Source: Acridotheres tristis
Lineage: Eukaryota; Chordata; Aves; Passeriformes; Sturnidae
Assembly: GCA_037013685.1 (NCBI GenBank)
Contig: CM072919.1
Coordinates: 29,990,255 to 30,054,254, forward strand
Direction: 5' to 3'
Length of the DNA: 64,000 nucleotides
This document shows positions 49,001-60,697 of this stretch, in pieces. Position numbers and translations under genes: made by a program. The notes beneath the pieces are model-generated. The model saw nothing but the letters and a program-made list of their open reading frames with translations. It was not told the origin of the DNA and ran no database searches. Within the stretch, counting starts at the first letter, position 1, and the number at the start of each line of letters is the position of its first letter.

Positions 49001-51902
49001 TAGGCACATAAACACAAACATTTATGCATACTGATTTGAAAATGCAAGGCTTAAGAAAGTGAATAATATATTTTACTATTTTCACTGTAGTTTATATACA
49101 CAGAAATATGAAGTCAAATCATACAGACATGTAATTTCCCCCAAACCTTGTACCTTAGTCACTACATAAAGGTTAAGTAATTTGATCATTTTGGTCTATA
49201 CTCTTATTTTTTCCTAATACAAAGAAACATAATTTACATTATCATAGTTGATGACAAGGGATAAAGAAGCTGTGGAGTTTCCATCAAAACCAGAGAAACA
49301 AGTCATGAAAAGCTTTTCAAAGGTTAATTAATATTCATGAGTTTGTGTAAGCATGCTACTATTAATTCCTAAGCAGCATCTTCATATCTTCATAATAAGT
49401 GTGAGAAGCAGGGTATACAGACACATCCTGTGAAAGGTTTCTGTTGGAAATCCTTCTTTTAATCCACTCTCCTCTGTTCCAGATAATTATGACTGGCAGA
49501 CCACTTTTTCTGATTTCTTTATACACCTCAGAAGATGGAATGATGGAAATTCTGGGTGTCCTCCAGAGCTGTGTATTTATATGCTCTTGGCTTTCAGTGT
49601 CACGGGGTGATGACTCAAGGTATAAAGTGATGGAGAAACAAGATCAAGTGTCTAGAAGATGTGTAGATGATGGTGCAATCAGCCCACATTTGTAAGATCA
49701 CACAATTTCATTTCAAGTGGATATTTGACAAGCTATGGAATTAATAGCAATCTGACTAGCAAACTTCAGAGTGAAATTTCATGTCTTTCCTAAACAATGT
49801 GACTTAACACTCTTAGATGAAAAAATGAAAAATATGCAGAAAATTAATACTATTGTTCACATTTGATTAAAGATAAAACAAGAGGGGAGAAGTGAAAAGG
49901 AAATGATTTGATTTTTTTTCAATCTGCTAGTGTCTGATTAAGTGATCAAGTGGTAGAATTTAAAATTAAAGCAACATGAGTTTCACAAGAAACACTTAAT
50001 CCATATCCAAAGTTCTCATATTTTTCTTAACAGCTTTACTTCATGAAAAGGAAATATCTTCAGGGTATCACTTAATGACAAGGCTTGTGAAAGAGTGGTA
50101 AATGAATAGAGATGGACTAGAACTAGCATATGTTTCTCATAGGTGGTTTAAGAGCATGTTTTTTTCTGCGAAAGGATGTAGAGTCAAGTTGTTTTTCCAG
50201 AAACACTCTCTGAAGAATGTCTTGAGACAAAATATGTTCTGAATTGTTCGGTATAGTGTCAGGGAAGTACTGGAGCCATGAGTCTTTTTATGTTGAAGCC
50301 GTTGGACTGAATACAGTCCATAAAAAACACTGACAGTCAAGACTGTCAGTGAAATATTTTTCCTGTTACTTTTGCTAGTTGTGATAATAGCCATGCAAGA
50401 TGACTGGGTCCCCTACCTTTAGCGGTTTATGGCAAGCTTATTCTCTCTGGGGTTTGTCTTCTGAATAATTACTCTGTATACAATAGAAATTTTGGAAACA
50501 CCTACACTAGTTTTGTCTTACAGAAGAGCTATAATTACCAGAATTGGATTTTTTAACTATTGCTACCACCTGCCATGCCTCCCCTCTCATCTAGCACTGA
50601 GCAAGATACAGAGCTGAATTAGACTGTTGGGGACTGGATGGTCAGGAGGAAATGGGTGTAAATATACATTCTTATCACACTGCCATTCCTCCTCAGCTTT
50701 ATAATATAATAGCACAAGCCAACTTTAAGGGGCTTCTATTGACTCTAGTAGGAGTATCCAGTACTATGGCAGTTAAGAAAGTCCTACCTCCAGCAGAAGC
50801 AGGTCTGCATCAGTTAAATTTGCAAGGTTTGCTATGTGCTTTGAGACAAGGTAGGGAAGAATGAAGCTTTACTAATCTTCTGTATATTGCCTCTGCCATT
50901 ATGTGGCTGTGTAAAAAGTGTGTGCATATGTGTGCAAAGATTAAGACAGGCTGCCATAGTTAATTTTTATGGCTAATAACTTGATTCTGACATTTCTGAA
51001 TAGAGTATTGTAAGGCTTGCCTTTTAGCCTGAAGGAGGTAATGATGTTGTATGAGTGACATCCTGATTACTGTCTTAATTACAAAGAAAATGGAGTTGTA
51101 ATTTCATTGGGAGAGCTGAATGGGTGTCAGTGTGGGATGACAGTACAGAAGAATATATTATCAGTGATCATAGTAGTGCATGTCTTTTTCAAGGAATTTA
51201 CAAGGAAAGGATAGTTTAACATAACTTATTCTTTTATTTAACTGCGTGCAAAGCAGCAATTTTCCCATATATTGTATTTTCCTGTGCATTTCAGTGCTCA
51301 CTATATATTCCAAAAGACTCAAATGTTCCTTCAGTTTTGGTTCATGACATTTGGTTTGAATCACACAAGCTGTAGCTCAGCCTTATTAGCAAAGAAGAAA
51401 AGATCAGTAATTATTCATTCAGAAACACATAGCATTTCAGTCAGTTTTCACATTGCTTAAAATCCTGAAAACGTTTTAATTCCTGTGGGACAAAAATTCA
51501 TTCTAGCTTGCAGAACAAATCCATCAGTGGAATATAAGTAATTAGGCTTTGTGCGTCTCAGTGTCTGTTGCAGCAGTTAGGATTTTTTGTTGCATTTTCA
51601 GAATAAATAATCACCACAAGTATCAGAGTGAAAGCAATGGAAGCAAGGAGGTTGTGGACAGTTTAATATTTAACTTTGTGATACATTAGTGCATGGATTT
51701 GCCTCTGAGATGTCAGGTAGGGCAATCACTTAGGACAGGAGAGCTGATGTGTGGAGTTACTGGGCACTAATGCCAGCCCAGGTAAGTTCACTGTTGCATA
51801 GCTTAAGTCTCCCCCAACCCTCTGATCAGGTGGTTCCTATTAAAGCAATTCCTTTAAAAAAGTTCCTATAACTTGAAGCTCAAGTCATGGGTTACAACAA
51901 CT
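46096..51902. other. Unassigned AT-rich sequence, no gene seen
   Basis: About 5.8 kb. It includes an AT-repeat-rich patch at 48885-48960 and the double hairpin at 50303-50351. The minus-strand frame of 85 codons at 50137-50394 spans the double hairpin and has no domain I recognise. No LTR or LINE was seen. Confidence 0.5.
50303..50351. repeat. Two adjacent perfect inverted repeats
   Basis: The first has arms TGGACTG and CAGTCCA with a 4-base loop (50303-50320). The second has arms CACTGACAGTC and GACTGTCAGTG with a 2-base loop (50328-50351). They are separated by seven bases, mostly A. Confidence 0.9.
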
Positions 51903-52090
51903 TAGAATCACAGAATGATGAGGTTTTGGAAGGCGCTTTAAAGATCATCTAGTTCCAACCCTCCTTGTCATGCACAAGGATACTCTTCACTAGACCAGAT
52001 TAGTCAAAGTCTTATCCAGCCAGGCCTTAAACACTGACTTAAAGACATATTTATTATAATTGGCACCTTTGGGCCAGATAGTCATGTTTG
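51903..52090 (-). mobile_element. CR1 LINE 3' end, antisense
   Basis: It starts TTAGAATCACAGAATGATGA and continues with AAAGATCATCTAGTTCCAAC and CTTATCCAGCCAGGCCTTAA. These are the antisense of the CR1 3' terminus. It is truncated or diverged near 52090, where LTR-like sequence begins. Confidence 0.85.
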
Positions 52091-52099
52091 ACAATGCAA

Positions 52100-52940
52100 T
52101 GAACTCCTCCCCTTGTCCCTAGCTTGGTTACCAACACGAGGTTCCTGCTACAGTCCACCACAAACTTCCATGGTCTTCAGGGGGACAGCCTGCCTCACCA
52201 TGGTATTCATCATGGGCTGCAGAAGAATCTCATCTTTTCCTGCTCCACTGTGGGGTCCTCCCCACAGAAGACAATCCTTCTTGAACTTCTTCATAGGCTG
52301 CAGTTATTCATTAATTGCTCTAGTGTGAGTCCCTCCCTTGGGGCCAAGTCCCTCAGGAACAGACTGCTCCAGCATAGGATCCCCATGGGGTCACAAGTCC
52401 TGCAAGTAAACCTGTTCCAGCAGGGCTTCTTTCTCCAGAGGTCTACAGGCCCTGCCAGCAGCTTCCTCCATTGAAGGCTCCTCAGTTCACAGCCCCCCTC
52501 AACTGCATCCATCTGCTCCAGCGTGAGCCCTCCACGGGCTGTAGGTGAATATGTGTTCTACTGTGGGCTTATCCAAGGAACAGTGGCTCAAATTCACACT
52601 GGAATTGCAGGCTGTTCAGTAGCACAGCTCAGGCATAGCAGCACGGGTACAGCAGCAATGCCCTGGCCACCTGCCAGCCCAGGCAGGTTGCCTTGGCTGT
52701 TATCAGAGCGTTCCCAGGAACAGCAGAGGGAGGTGATCAGCAGCACAGCGCTGCAGTGACTGGAGACAGCGGAAAGCAGCTGCTAACAAGCACAAGAGTC
52801 CAATGTACAGCCAGGCAAGTGAGCCCCATGGCAAGCACAGGAGCTGCTGATTTACTGCTAAACAGCAATAACAGACATAAATTCAACCTAGAACACCCCA
52901 AATAAACCTGTCATTATTTTGAAGCTGTAAACCCCACACT
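52100..52940 (+). mobile_element. Probable LTR-derived segment with degenerate repeat units
   Basis: A GC-richer segment built of degenerate units with CTGCTCCAGCRTGRG-like and GGGGTCACAAGTCCTGC motifs. Its first 120 bp resembles the reverse complement of part of the 39.9-kb LTR (CTCACCATGGT and ATGGGCTGCAG motifs). The plus strand ends with CCCAAATAAACCTGTCATT (AATAAA near 52901) and ACCCCACA, which looks like an LTR 3' end. The following TGGTGCC could be a primer-site start, but too little is left to judge because another LTR begins at 52953. No target duplication was found. Confidence 0.5.
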
Positions 52941-52952
52941 GGTGCCAAAAAT

Positions 52953-53544
52953 TATTGTAATTTAATTCCAGCCAATGATTAAATATCATGCAATGTCTTG
53001 CTTCATCCCCTCTGCTGTGGGATCAGAGAGAAGATTGGAAATACAAAAATCAAAAAACACTTGTGGATTGAGATAAAGGTATTTTAATAGTTAAAGCAAA
53101 AGCCATGGATTCTAGAAAAGCAATACAATCAAGTCATTCACTATTTCCCATTATGAGGAGGTATTCAGCTCTCTCTGGGAGACCAGGGTTCCATCATGCA
53201 TAATGGTAACTTGGGAAGACAAACGTTGTCACTACAAAGGTCCACAACTTCCTCCTTTCCCCCCAGTTTTACATGCTGACCACGGCATCGTATGATATGG
53301 GATATCCCTTTCAGTCATTTGGGATGAGCTTTCCTGGTTGCATTCCCTCCCAAATCCCTGTGCAGTCCCAGTCTCCTGACAGGTGGGATGGAAAGCAAAA
53401 AAGGCCTTGACAGTTTGCAAAACTGATCTGTACTTGCAAAAACATCTCTGTATTATCACCATTGTTTCAGCAAAAATGCAAAACACAGTCCCATACCAGC
53501 CATTATGAAGAAAATGAACTCTACCCCTGGCCAAAACCAGCACA
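52953..53544 (-). mobile_element. Degraded ERVL-type LTR, antisense
   Basis: The minus strand starts TGTGCTGGTTTTGGCCAGGG and has ATTTTCTTCATAATGGCTGG. An ATATCCCATATCATACGATG segment lies upstream of a TATA-like ATGTAAAACTGGGGG. An ATTAAA signal (plus-strand TTTAAT at about 53083-53088) is followed by ACCTTTATCTCAATCCACAA and a diverged end. This order matches a very common avian ERVL LTR that I recognise. The 103-codon minus-strand frame inside is not a gene. No clean target duplication remains, so it is older than the family A copies. It abuts the LTR-like segment at 52.1 kb, probably an insertion at its 3' border. Confidence 0.75.
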
Positions 53545-56500
53545 CCACTGTTGAAAAAAGGTGGCTCTAATCAGTGGAATGCTCAGCTAATTCCACTCAT
53601 GCTATAATGATGGAGCCTGGAAATCTCATTTTCTTTTACTGTCACTGGGGGGTTACATCCCACTGGTCAGCTGCAATCATCCAGTTCTCAGTGAGTTCTG
53701 CACATTGATGGAGGAGAGGCTGTAGTCCTCTCTTATTATTTCTTTAATGCACTTTTAAAAGGTCCACGTGTTGAGGTCATTCTTTATGTGAGCTCATAGT
53801 CATTAGTCAGTCTCTGAGCCTGTGCTAGTTTTGTGGGTTTGTGGTTCTGCAGGTAATTAGGCTTAAAAAAAAAATCTAAACTGTTAATTGAATAGTAAAA
53901 TCCCTTTCTTCCTTCACAGACCTTTGAGAATACTCAGCCTTCCTGTATTACTGTAAAAACCTTGTGATATTTGCCTTCAGAGGAAAATACAATTGCTGCC
54001 ATTTTTCTTTTGCAAACAAACTAAAAGAAAACAGCAGTCCTAATGCAGCAACAGGACCTGATATTGCTCCTGCTTCAAAGCAATACTAAACAAGTTCAGA
54101 TTGGTAGGGGCACTTTCTATCCTTTTGATCCAGCCCAGAGCACCAGGTTGTCACGCCACAGATACAACTACAGAAACAATAATGAAATATCCACTCATGT
54201 CTTTTGGTACTACCATTTGAAGCCAAGTTCCTCAAAAATTTCACCTTCTGGATGAAAACCAGCTTTTGTATCCTATGTGGGCACTGTATTGAATACAACC
54301 CATGAACATAAGACAATTATTTTATCACTTATACTGGTCTAATAAGAAATGATTACTGCTGAGCTGTTCAAAGCATTCCATAGAATGTGTATGCATGTTT
54401 TTCCTTGTGTCAGTAGATACTATCTGCCTATTATCTACTTTTAAAACTCAGATTCATGTTGAGAATTATCTTCATAAACAAATTAAACAAATTCAAATTA
54501 TTGTGAAATGTAATGTTAATTCCTACAACATATATCAGACACAGACAAGAGATATATTTTTGTCCCCTTTGACAAGTTTTTAGGAAAGCAATTCAAAACA
54601 AGCAATGTACTAATCCATAACAAAAGGGGAAAATAAAATTGTGTCAGCTAAAACTGGATTGTTATATATATGTGATACCCAAATTACATGGTTACTGGGA
54701 ATCATTTGTAATCATTTAATGAAAAAAAATGTGGAAAATACTTCTAAACCAAAGAACATTCATACTTAACTAAACTTTTGTACTCACTAAGGAGTCACAG
54801 ATTAGTTGTGCTAGCAAAGTCCATCAAATATGGCCAGCCAACTGAAAACTCCTCTAAAAATGTCCATAAATAAATCCTACAATCTATTAAGAGCCATATA
54901 AAGCTCTGGACAATTTCTCTTGCCAGAAATTCAAAGAGAGAAGCAACTGAGACACACATTTTTCTAATGGGTATTTCCCATAATGAGAAACCATTATCAC
55001 CACAAACAAACTGAGAAGGTCTTTTGCCTTCTCTCTGAAGCTACCAGTTGAATAAGATCAGGGATTGTTGGCTTCTTTTGAAAAATACAGGAATATGGGA
55101 AGCCCTGAAGTAAATAAGTTTCCTCAGGTCCCAGACAGTCATGTGAATTACCCAATAGTTACAGTAGTTTTAGTGGCAAATTTTCTCAGGTCAGAAACGT
55201 CAATATGGAGGTGATAACACTGATCCTGCAAAGTTATTTGAGCTGTTGGAGGCAATGACATCGAGGTAGGACCTTGTTGGAATCTCCTCCTGATGCTAAA
55301 AATGTACACACAAGCTGCGAAATTTCTGGACTGCGTTTAATGAAAGATAACAATAAAAATTGCAGTATTTTTATTTGCAGTTCATGCTGTGAAAGTGCAA
55401 TTGTAAAAGGAGTTACCATCCTAGGTCACTTATTTACTTGCTATGAGTAATCATCCTAAATTATTAGAGATGCCTTCATGATAGACTGCTGATAGATATA
55501 CTTCTCCCATTGTACTTTTACTTGAAATAATTATATATTTATTTTCAAGTTGATATACAGTTGGAGTCTAATGAATTTTTTTCCATTCATTTTATCAGAG
55601 AGAATGATTTTTTGTTCTTGTTGTTGCCACCACTGGACCAGTTTATGAAATTTAAGCATAATTAACAGAGGCTTTAAAGTAAATTTCATAAAAATTATTG
55701 ATAAATTAAGATCTCACAAAATTGAAAGGGTAAATAATTGTATTTTTTTGCTATTTCTGCAGTGAATTCACACTCATAGTGTCTTTAACTGTGACTGCAT
55801 TTCACCTGGTATGAAATAATGCACATTTGAATAGAATTAGATTCAGGTATCAAACCATACTCATCAACAATTAGGAAGCGTTCATTGCTTATGTAAATTT
55901 TCTTTCAAAAGAAAGAAATGGAATATAAAATACTTTCCTCTCACAATATCATGCCAAGAAAAGCATGTCAAATAAGAGTCTTCGAATGTCAGCAGAGAGA
56001 GGTGGAGCCTATGTAGTCCTTCAAAGCCAAAGCAGAGCAATAGCATTGCAACAGTTTTATGCTGCATTTTTGTATAGACATAAAAAATCTTTCATCATCT
56101 CTGTTGGATATTATATTATACTATATGCATACAATTGATAATAATTACAAGATCTAGGCTTTTCTAGCAATTATTTGTTGAAATTTCCCTTTTCTCTAAG
56201 CATGTGAAAGGACAGATTTTTAGTAAAACTTTAAGTTACAAGGAAAGTCTTGAGAAGGCAGAGATGATAATCTACCCATGGACAAAAAAAACCCAATAGC
56301 TGACAGAGTAATTATTTTGGATCATAAAAGAGACGTATTTTTTCAATAACAATCATGAACACTGTAGGGAAGCAGCTTTTCCTCTTATCAGACTGCTGTG
56401 ATATATATAAATGGTTTTGGGAACAGGCAATTACCTCACATACATATATAAGGTTATATTTTAACTGTGGACTCAAATATTACCCATTCTAATAACTGTG

Positions 56501-56635
56501 ATAGCAGTAAGTACCCAACTACTTTAGCTCATATTTTATGAAGTTTAAATCCATTTCAATGTGTTTTCAGGATTACGGCTTATGTTTCCCCTTTATAATA
56601 TAAATACTATTTCTATGTTTTATTTACAACATTTT
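53545..56635. other. Unassigned AT-rich sequence, no gene seen
   Basis: About 3.1 kb. Frames are under 80 codons. The stretch at 54080-54320 is a little less AT-rich, with a minus-strand frame of 76 codons and no domain recognised. Confidence 0.55.
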
Positions 56636-57052
56636 CATAGAGTAATATAATGGTTTAGTTTGGAAGAGACTTTTAAAAATATCTTTTTCCAAGTCCCTTG
56701 CCAGGGCCAGGGACACCTTTCACTAGACTACATTACTCAGAGCTGCATCCAACCTGGCCTTGAACACTTCCAGGTATGGGGAACCCACAGCCTCTCTAGG
56801 AAACCTGTTCCAGAACCTCACCAACCTCACAGCAGAGAATTTAGAATGGTATCTAATTCTATCCTACCCTCCTTCATCTTAAAGCCATTCCATGATGTTC
56901 TATCACTACATGACCTTGTCAAAAGCCTCTGTGCAATTCTCTTGTAGGCCCTTTAGGTGTGGGAAGCTGCCCATAAGGTAACAGTGCAGCCTTCTCCACT
57001 CCAGGCTGAACAGCTTTCTCAGACTGTCTACATAGGAGAGGGTCTCCAACCC
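56636..57052 (-). mobile_element. CR1 LINE 3' end, antisense
   Basis: It begins TCATAGAGTAATATAATGG and runs through GGGACACCTTTCACTAGACT, TCCAACCTGGCCTTGAACAC, AACCTGTTCCAGAACCTCAC and CTCCACTCCAGGCTGAACAG. All are antisense CR1 3' motifs in the right order. It is truncated near 57052. The 95-codon plus-strand frame across it is an artefact. Confidence 0.88.
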
Positions 57053-59122
57053 TCTATATATTATATATAAGTTTACATTATTTTAAAAATCTTCTAGGAA
57101 AAAAGCAGTATGGCCCATAGCAGTAGACTTAATTTGCAAAAATGGATGATTTTTTCACATAAAATAGTGTATTTTATTTATTGCATTTAACTTATATTTT
57201 CCTCCTCTAGTTAGGAACAAAATATGTAAAACAAACTGGTGAAACAAAGTTTTGAGAGGGATTTAAGAGGAGTTTTATAAATATTAAATTTATTATAATA
57301 ATGTCCTTTTTGTATAATTTTAGGTCATCTGTTGCCAAGCACTAACAAATGTCAAAATCTTTACAGAAGGGTGCATATTGGTACTATGTCTTTTTAAAAA
57401 AATTTCAATATACAGTAGCCTTAGAAAATACATGGCAGAAAAAAATAGAAACAATTATATTTTTAGGAATCTTGAAAATATTCCTTACTTTGTGGAGGAA
57501 ACATGTTTTAAGAGTTAGTGAGTTAAATAAAAGTAAAAATATCTAATTGCATTTCACCTTAACTTATAAATTTTAAACACATAGGCATTAAACTGCAAAT
57601 AGATCTAGTATTTAACAAAAGATAATATAAGTATTGTTTCATTACTTCGATTCCAAAATTATTTCAGAAACTCTGGATTTTTCATACTGTTTGTTACAGA
57701 TCCCACTACAAGGCAAAGAAGATGATCTTTAAAAATTATCTATAAAAGATGATCTGTAAAAAGGCCTCCAGTACTGAGTAATAAATTAATATCACATTTA
57801 TGTTGAGAAGCTTCTCATGTGAAGCTTTTATGCCACTTTATATTGTGGAATTAGTGTTTATTGTTATGCTTTTGTTTGTACTATATTACAGCTTCTTATT
57901 ATAACTACAGTCAAAACACGCAGTGCTGGTGGAGGTACTCAGCTGCTGTAGCACAAAGCCACACGTTTGGGGGAGAAATCAGAGGAGCATCCTCCTGGAT
58001 GATTAGCACTCCAATTAGACCTTTTGCCTCTGCATGATGTGCAGACTTAACTGCTAAAGCTTTTTCACTTCTCTAGTTGTAAAGAGTCTGGTGAGCAAAT
58101 ACCTTTGTAGGTTTCTATCTTAATAAATCGGGTTGTGGCAAACACTGGGACAAGTGTCAAGACATTTTTCTCATGCACATCCTTTGGCTAGAAACAGGAC
58201 CACCATTAGTGCCTCTCTCCTAAAGGAGGTTTAGATCTTCTAGAGGTCTCCTTTGTTTGAGTTAAGGTGTCCATCATATTGACTACTGTTTGTAAAAGAA
58301 ATAGTTAAAACATACTTTGTCCAAGGGTGTTAACTGCTTCATTCTCTGCTTTCCCCCACAAAAACAAGGACAAGAAACCACTGTTTGAAACTGATAAGAG
58401 TTATCCCATGATCTCAAGTGCATGTCTGATTGTTCACCAGTACTTTTCCCGGGGTATTAAGAAATAATCTGCATGTATTAGCAGGGGTCCAAACACTCAC
58501 ATGCAGACAGCACTTTAACAGATACTGCTTCTGGTTCATGACAATATGAAAATATTGCTCTGTTTGCTGTGGCAGCTTCAGGAGCATTTAAAATAGAGGA
58601 CTTTCCAAAGGTTAATTTTTTATTTTTGTAGCAATTTAAGAAATGAAACCATGAATTATAGAAGAGCTATGGTTGTTGCACTGTTTATTGTGAAAACACC
58701 TATACTTACTGCCTGATTAACATTTTTTACTGAACTTACAAATAGCAGTGCATATCGTGAAGGCTTTTGAATTTTTCAGCAAGCATGCATTGAAAAGATC
58801 AGAGTAGAAAGCTGGCCTTTTGGTAAATTATATTCTATCCTTTGAATGAATTGGTTAACATTGGAGTCAGGAACTTGTGGTAATGATCTTCTAAGCAGAA
58901 AAAAAAAAAGCCTTCTCATGTTTTAAAATGTCCTAAAGGAAAAATTAAAGATCGTGATCTGGTCAAGAGATCTTGTTACTCATAAATAATCATAAATTAT
59001 TTAATTCTTGTTAGATGTAGCCACAGATCTTAGTGAAATTATTTCTATAAATATGGCACTTGAAAAATTGATTGTTCTTATAAAAACATAAATGTAATTG
59101 TTTAAGAAATCTTTCTTTAAGA
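57053..59122. other. Unassigned AT-rich sequence, no gene seen
   Basis: About 2.1 kb. A stretch near 57910-58170 is less AT-rich and ends in TTAATAAATCGGGTTGTGG, which resembles a polyadenylation region, but no LTR ends or target duplication could be found around it. Confidence 0.5.
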
Positions 59123-59837
59123 GATGTTGTTGGGGGTTGGATTGTTCCCCTTTTCTTTCTGTGGAATTCCTCTCATTGTTATGCTTAGTAATTGTGGCTA
59201 CACCTTAAAACGACAGATAATGCTCTCTCGTAGTGGGGGGGGAACCGGAAAAGGAAAGGTGGACGGGGGTCTGGGGCAGGGGACGCTCTCTCGCTTGGCT
59301 CGTGGAATGGGAAGACCGCCTGGGCTCCGCTCTGGCATCTCCCCCTGCCATCCCAGCACTGAGATCCACGCTCCCTGCCTTTGGACATCGCTCTGCTGCT
59401 TTCCCATCTCACCCTACTATCTCCGGACACTCTGCGGAGCACCACGACTGACATCGTGAAGAGGGGGGAGTCACTTTCCCCATCCCCTCTCACCCCTGGG
59501 CCTCCGCCGCCATCACTCCAGCCCCTCTTCAACTGTGCGGGACCTGCCCTGCCCCCACAGCACTGGTAACTGAGCACAGGGAGACAGCCTGCGGCCAAAA
59601 GGGACTGGAGCGGAGCTAGACTGTTCTGTTCTGTTGCCAATTTTTATAGCTGTTGTTGTTTTCTGCCTTGTTAAATACCAGTAAAGAACTGTTATTCTTA
59701 TCCCCATATCTCCTGCCTGAAAGCGTCTGATTTGGACCTAAAATAATTAAAAGGGAGGGGGGTTGCACTCTGCATTGCAGAAAAGGGGCTCCTGCCTTTC
59801 CTTAAACCATACCTGTCTTTCAAACCGAGACAGATGT
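59123..59837 (+). mobile_element. Solo LTR, family A (LTR 59128-59832, duplication GATGT)
   Basis: GATGT flanks both sides (59123-59127, 59833-59837). The 705-bp LTR starts TGTTGGGGGTTGGATTG and ends CAAACCGAGACA. It is colinear with the provirus LTR at 2.1 kb. The G-run is reduced to about nine G at 59235-59243, and two TGTTC units remain against three at 2.1 kb. The AGTAAA signal is kept. Frames up to 151 codons on the minus strand are LTR shadows. Confidence 0.94.
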
Positions 59838-60306
59838 GTAGGGGATTGGGTTGAAACATCAAGTCTTAGAACTCATTGATTAAGATCAGCTTTTGTACTA
59901 GCTGGCTAACACCCTAAAAATCACACAGAGATCCTTCTCTCTTTGTCATAATAATTTTTCTCTAATACTTCTTTTTAACCTATCTCATTGTAATTATAAA
60001 CTCATATTCAGAGTTCTTAGTTTACCACATCAGAATTCTGTTTTTAGTAGCTTGGCATCACTTGTTGCAATTATGTTGATAATTCTTTGATGTTTTTTGA
60101 TGTAGGATAAATCTCTGTCTGCTCCTCCCACTAATGTAATAAAAATAAACATACAGAAATAAAAAACTACATGGCTTGTTTTGCTGTTTGTTGAAATCTA
60201 ATATACATATATTTGCAAGCAGTTAATACTTTTGGTGCTAGGCACAGTGTCAGTTCCCACAGCTACAAGCAAAGCAGAGGTCAGCACCTCCATTTTTTAT
60301 ATGCAG
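59838..60306. other. Unassigned AT-rich sequence
   Basis: About 470 bp with no recognised feature. Confidence 0.5.
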
Positions 60307-60462
60307 TATAAAAAATTGTTTGGTAGTTATTCCACATTTATTAAAAAGTTTTTTTATATATATATAAATAAAATTTATATATTTTTATATTTATAAAATA
60401 TATATTATATGTATATAAACTTTTCTATAAATGTAGAATAACTACCAAACCATTTTTTAATA
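60307..60462. repeat. AT-rich near-palindrome with 44-46-base arms
   Basis: The left arm at 60307-60350 contains TTTGGTAGTTATTCCACATT. The right arm at 60417-60462 contains its reverse complement, AATGTAGAATAACTACCAAA, with one difference in that core and a few beyond it. The 66-base centre is itself almost only A and T with small TA palindromes. The whole could fold as one long hairpin. Whether it is a small DNA transposon or a sequence-driven palindrome cannot be told here. Confidence 0.88.
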
Positions 60463-60697
60463 ACTCAAAGATTTTGCTGTAGCATACAACAAAGAAACAT
60501 GAACAACCCCTCTGAAATGAACAACCCCTCTAATAACGAACAGCCTCTCTAAAAACTGAAGATTCTCTTAAGAATACAAGTGGAATTGTAAGCTGTGTAA
60601 GAATGATAAGGATTTTCGTGATAATCTTTCAGTCTTTGCAGTTTTACAAAGCATTTCTTGTATTAAAGTTACTTATCACGAAATATTTTTATGCTGA
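60463..60697. other. Unassigned sequence with short tandem repeat
   Basis: It includes three imperfect 18-21-bp repeats at about 60499-60552, each with GAACAACCCCTCT or GAACAGCCTCTCT. Nothing else was recognised. Confidence 0.5.

Noticed and set aside
52939..52952. Primer-binding site starting TGGTGCC after the 52.1-kb LTR-like segment
   Set aside because: Only seven bases fit a tRNA 3' end before the match is lost and another LTR begins; not enough to call.
57910..58170. Possible LTR with AATAAATCGGG
   Set aside because: No TG/CA ends with matching flanks could be found and no promoter-like order is visible.
59185..59640. 151-codon minus-strand frame
   Set aside because: It is the antisense of a solo LTR. 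Similar frames recur in the other family A LTR copies, as expected from shared repeat sequence.
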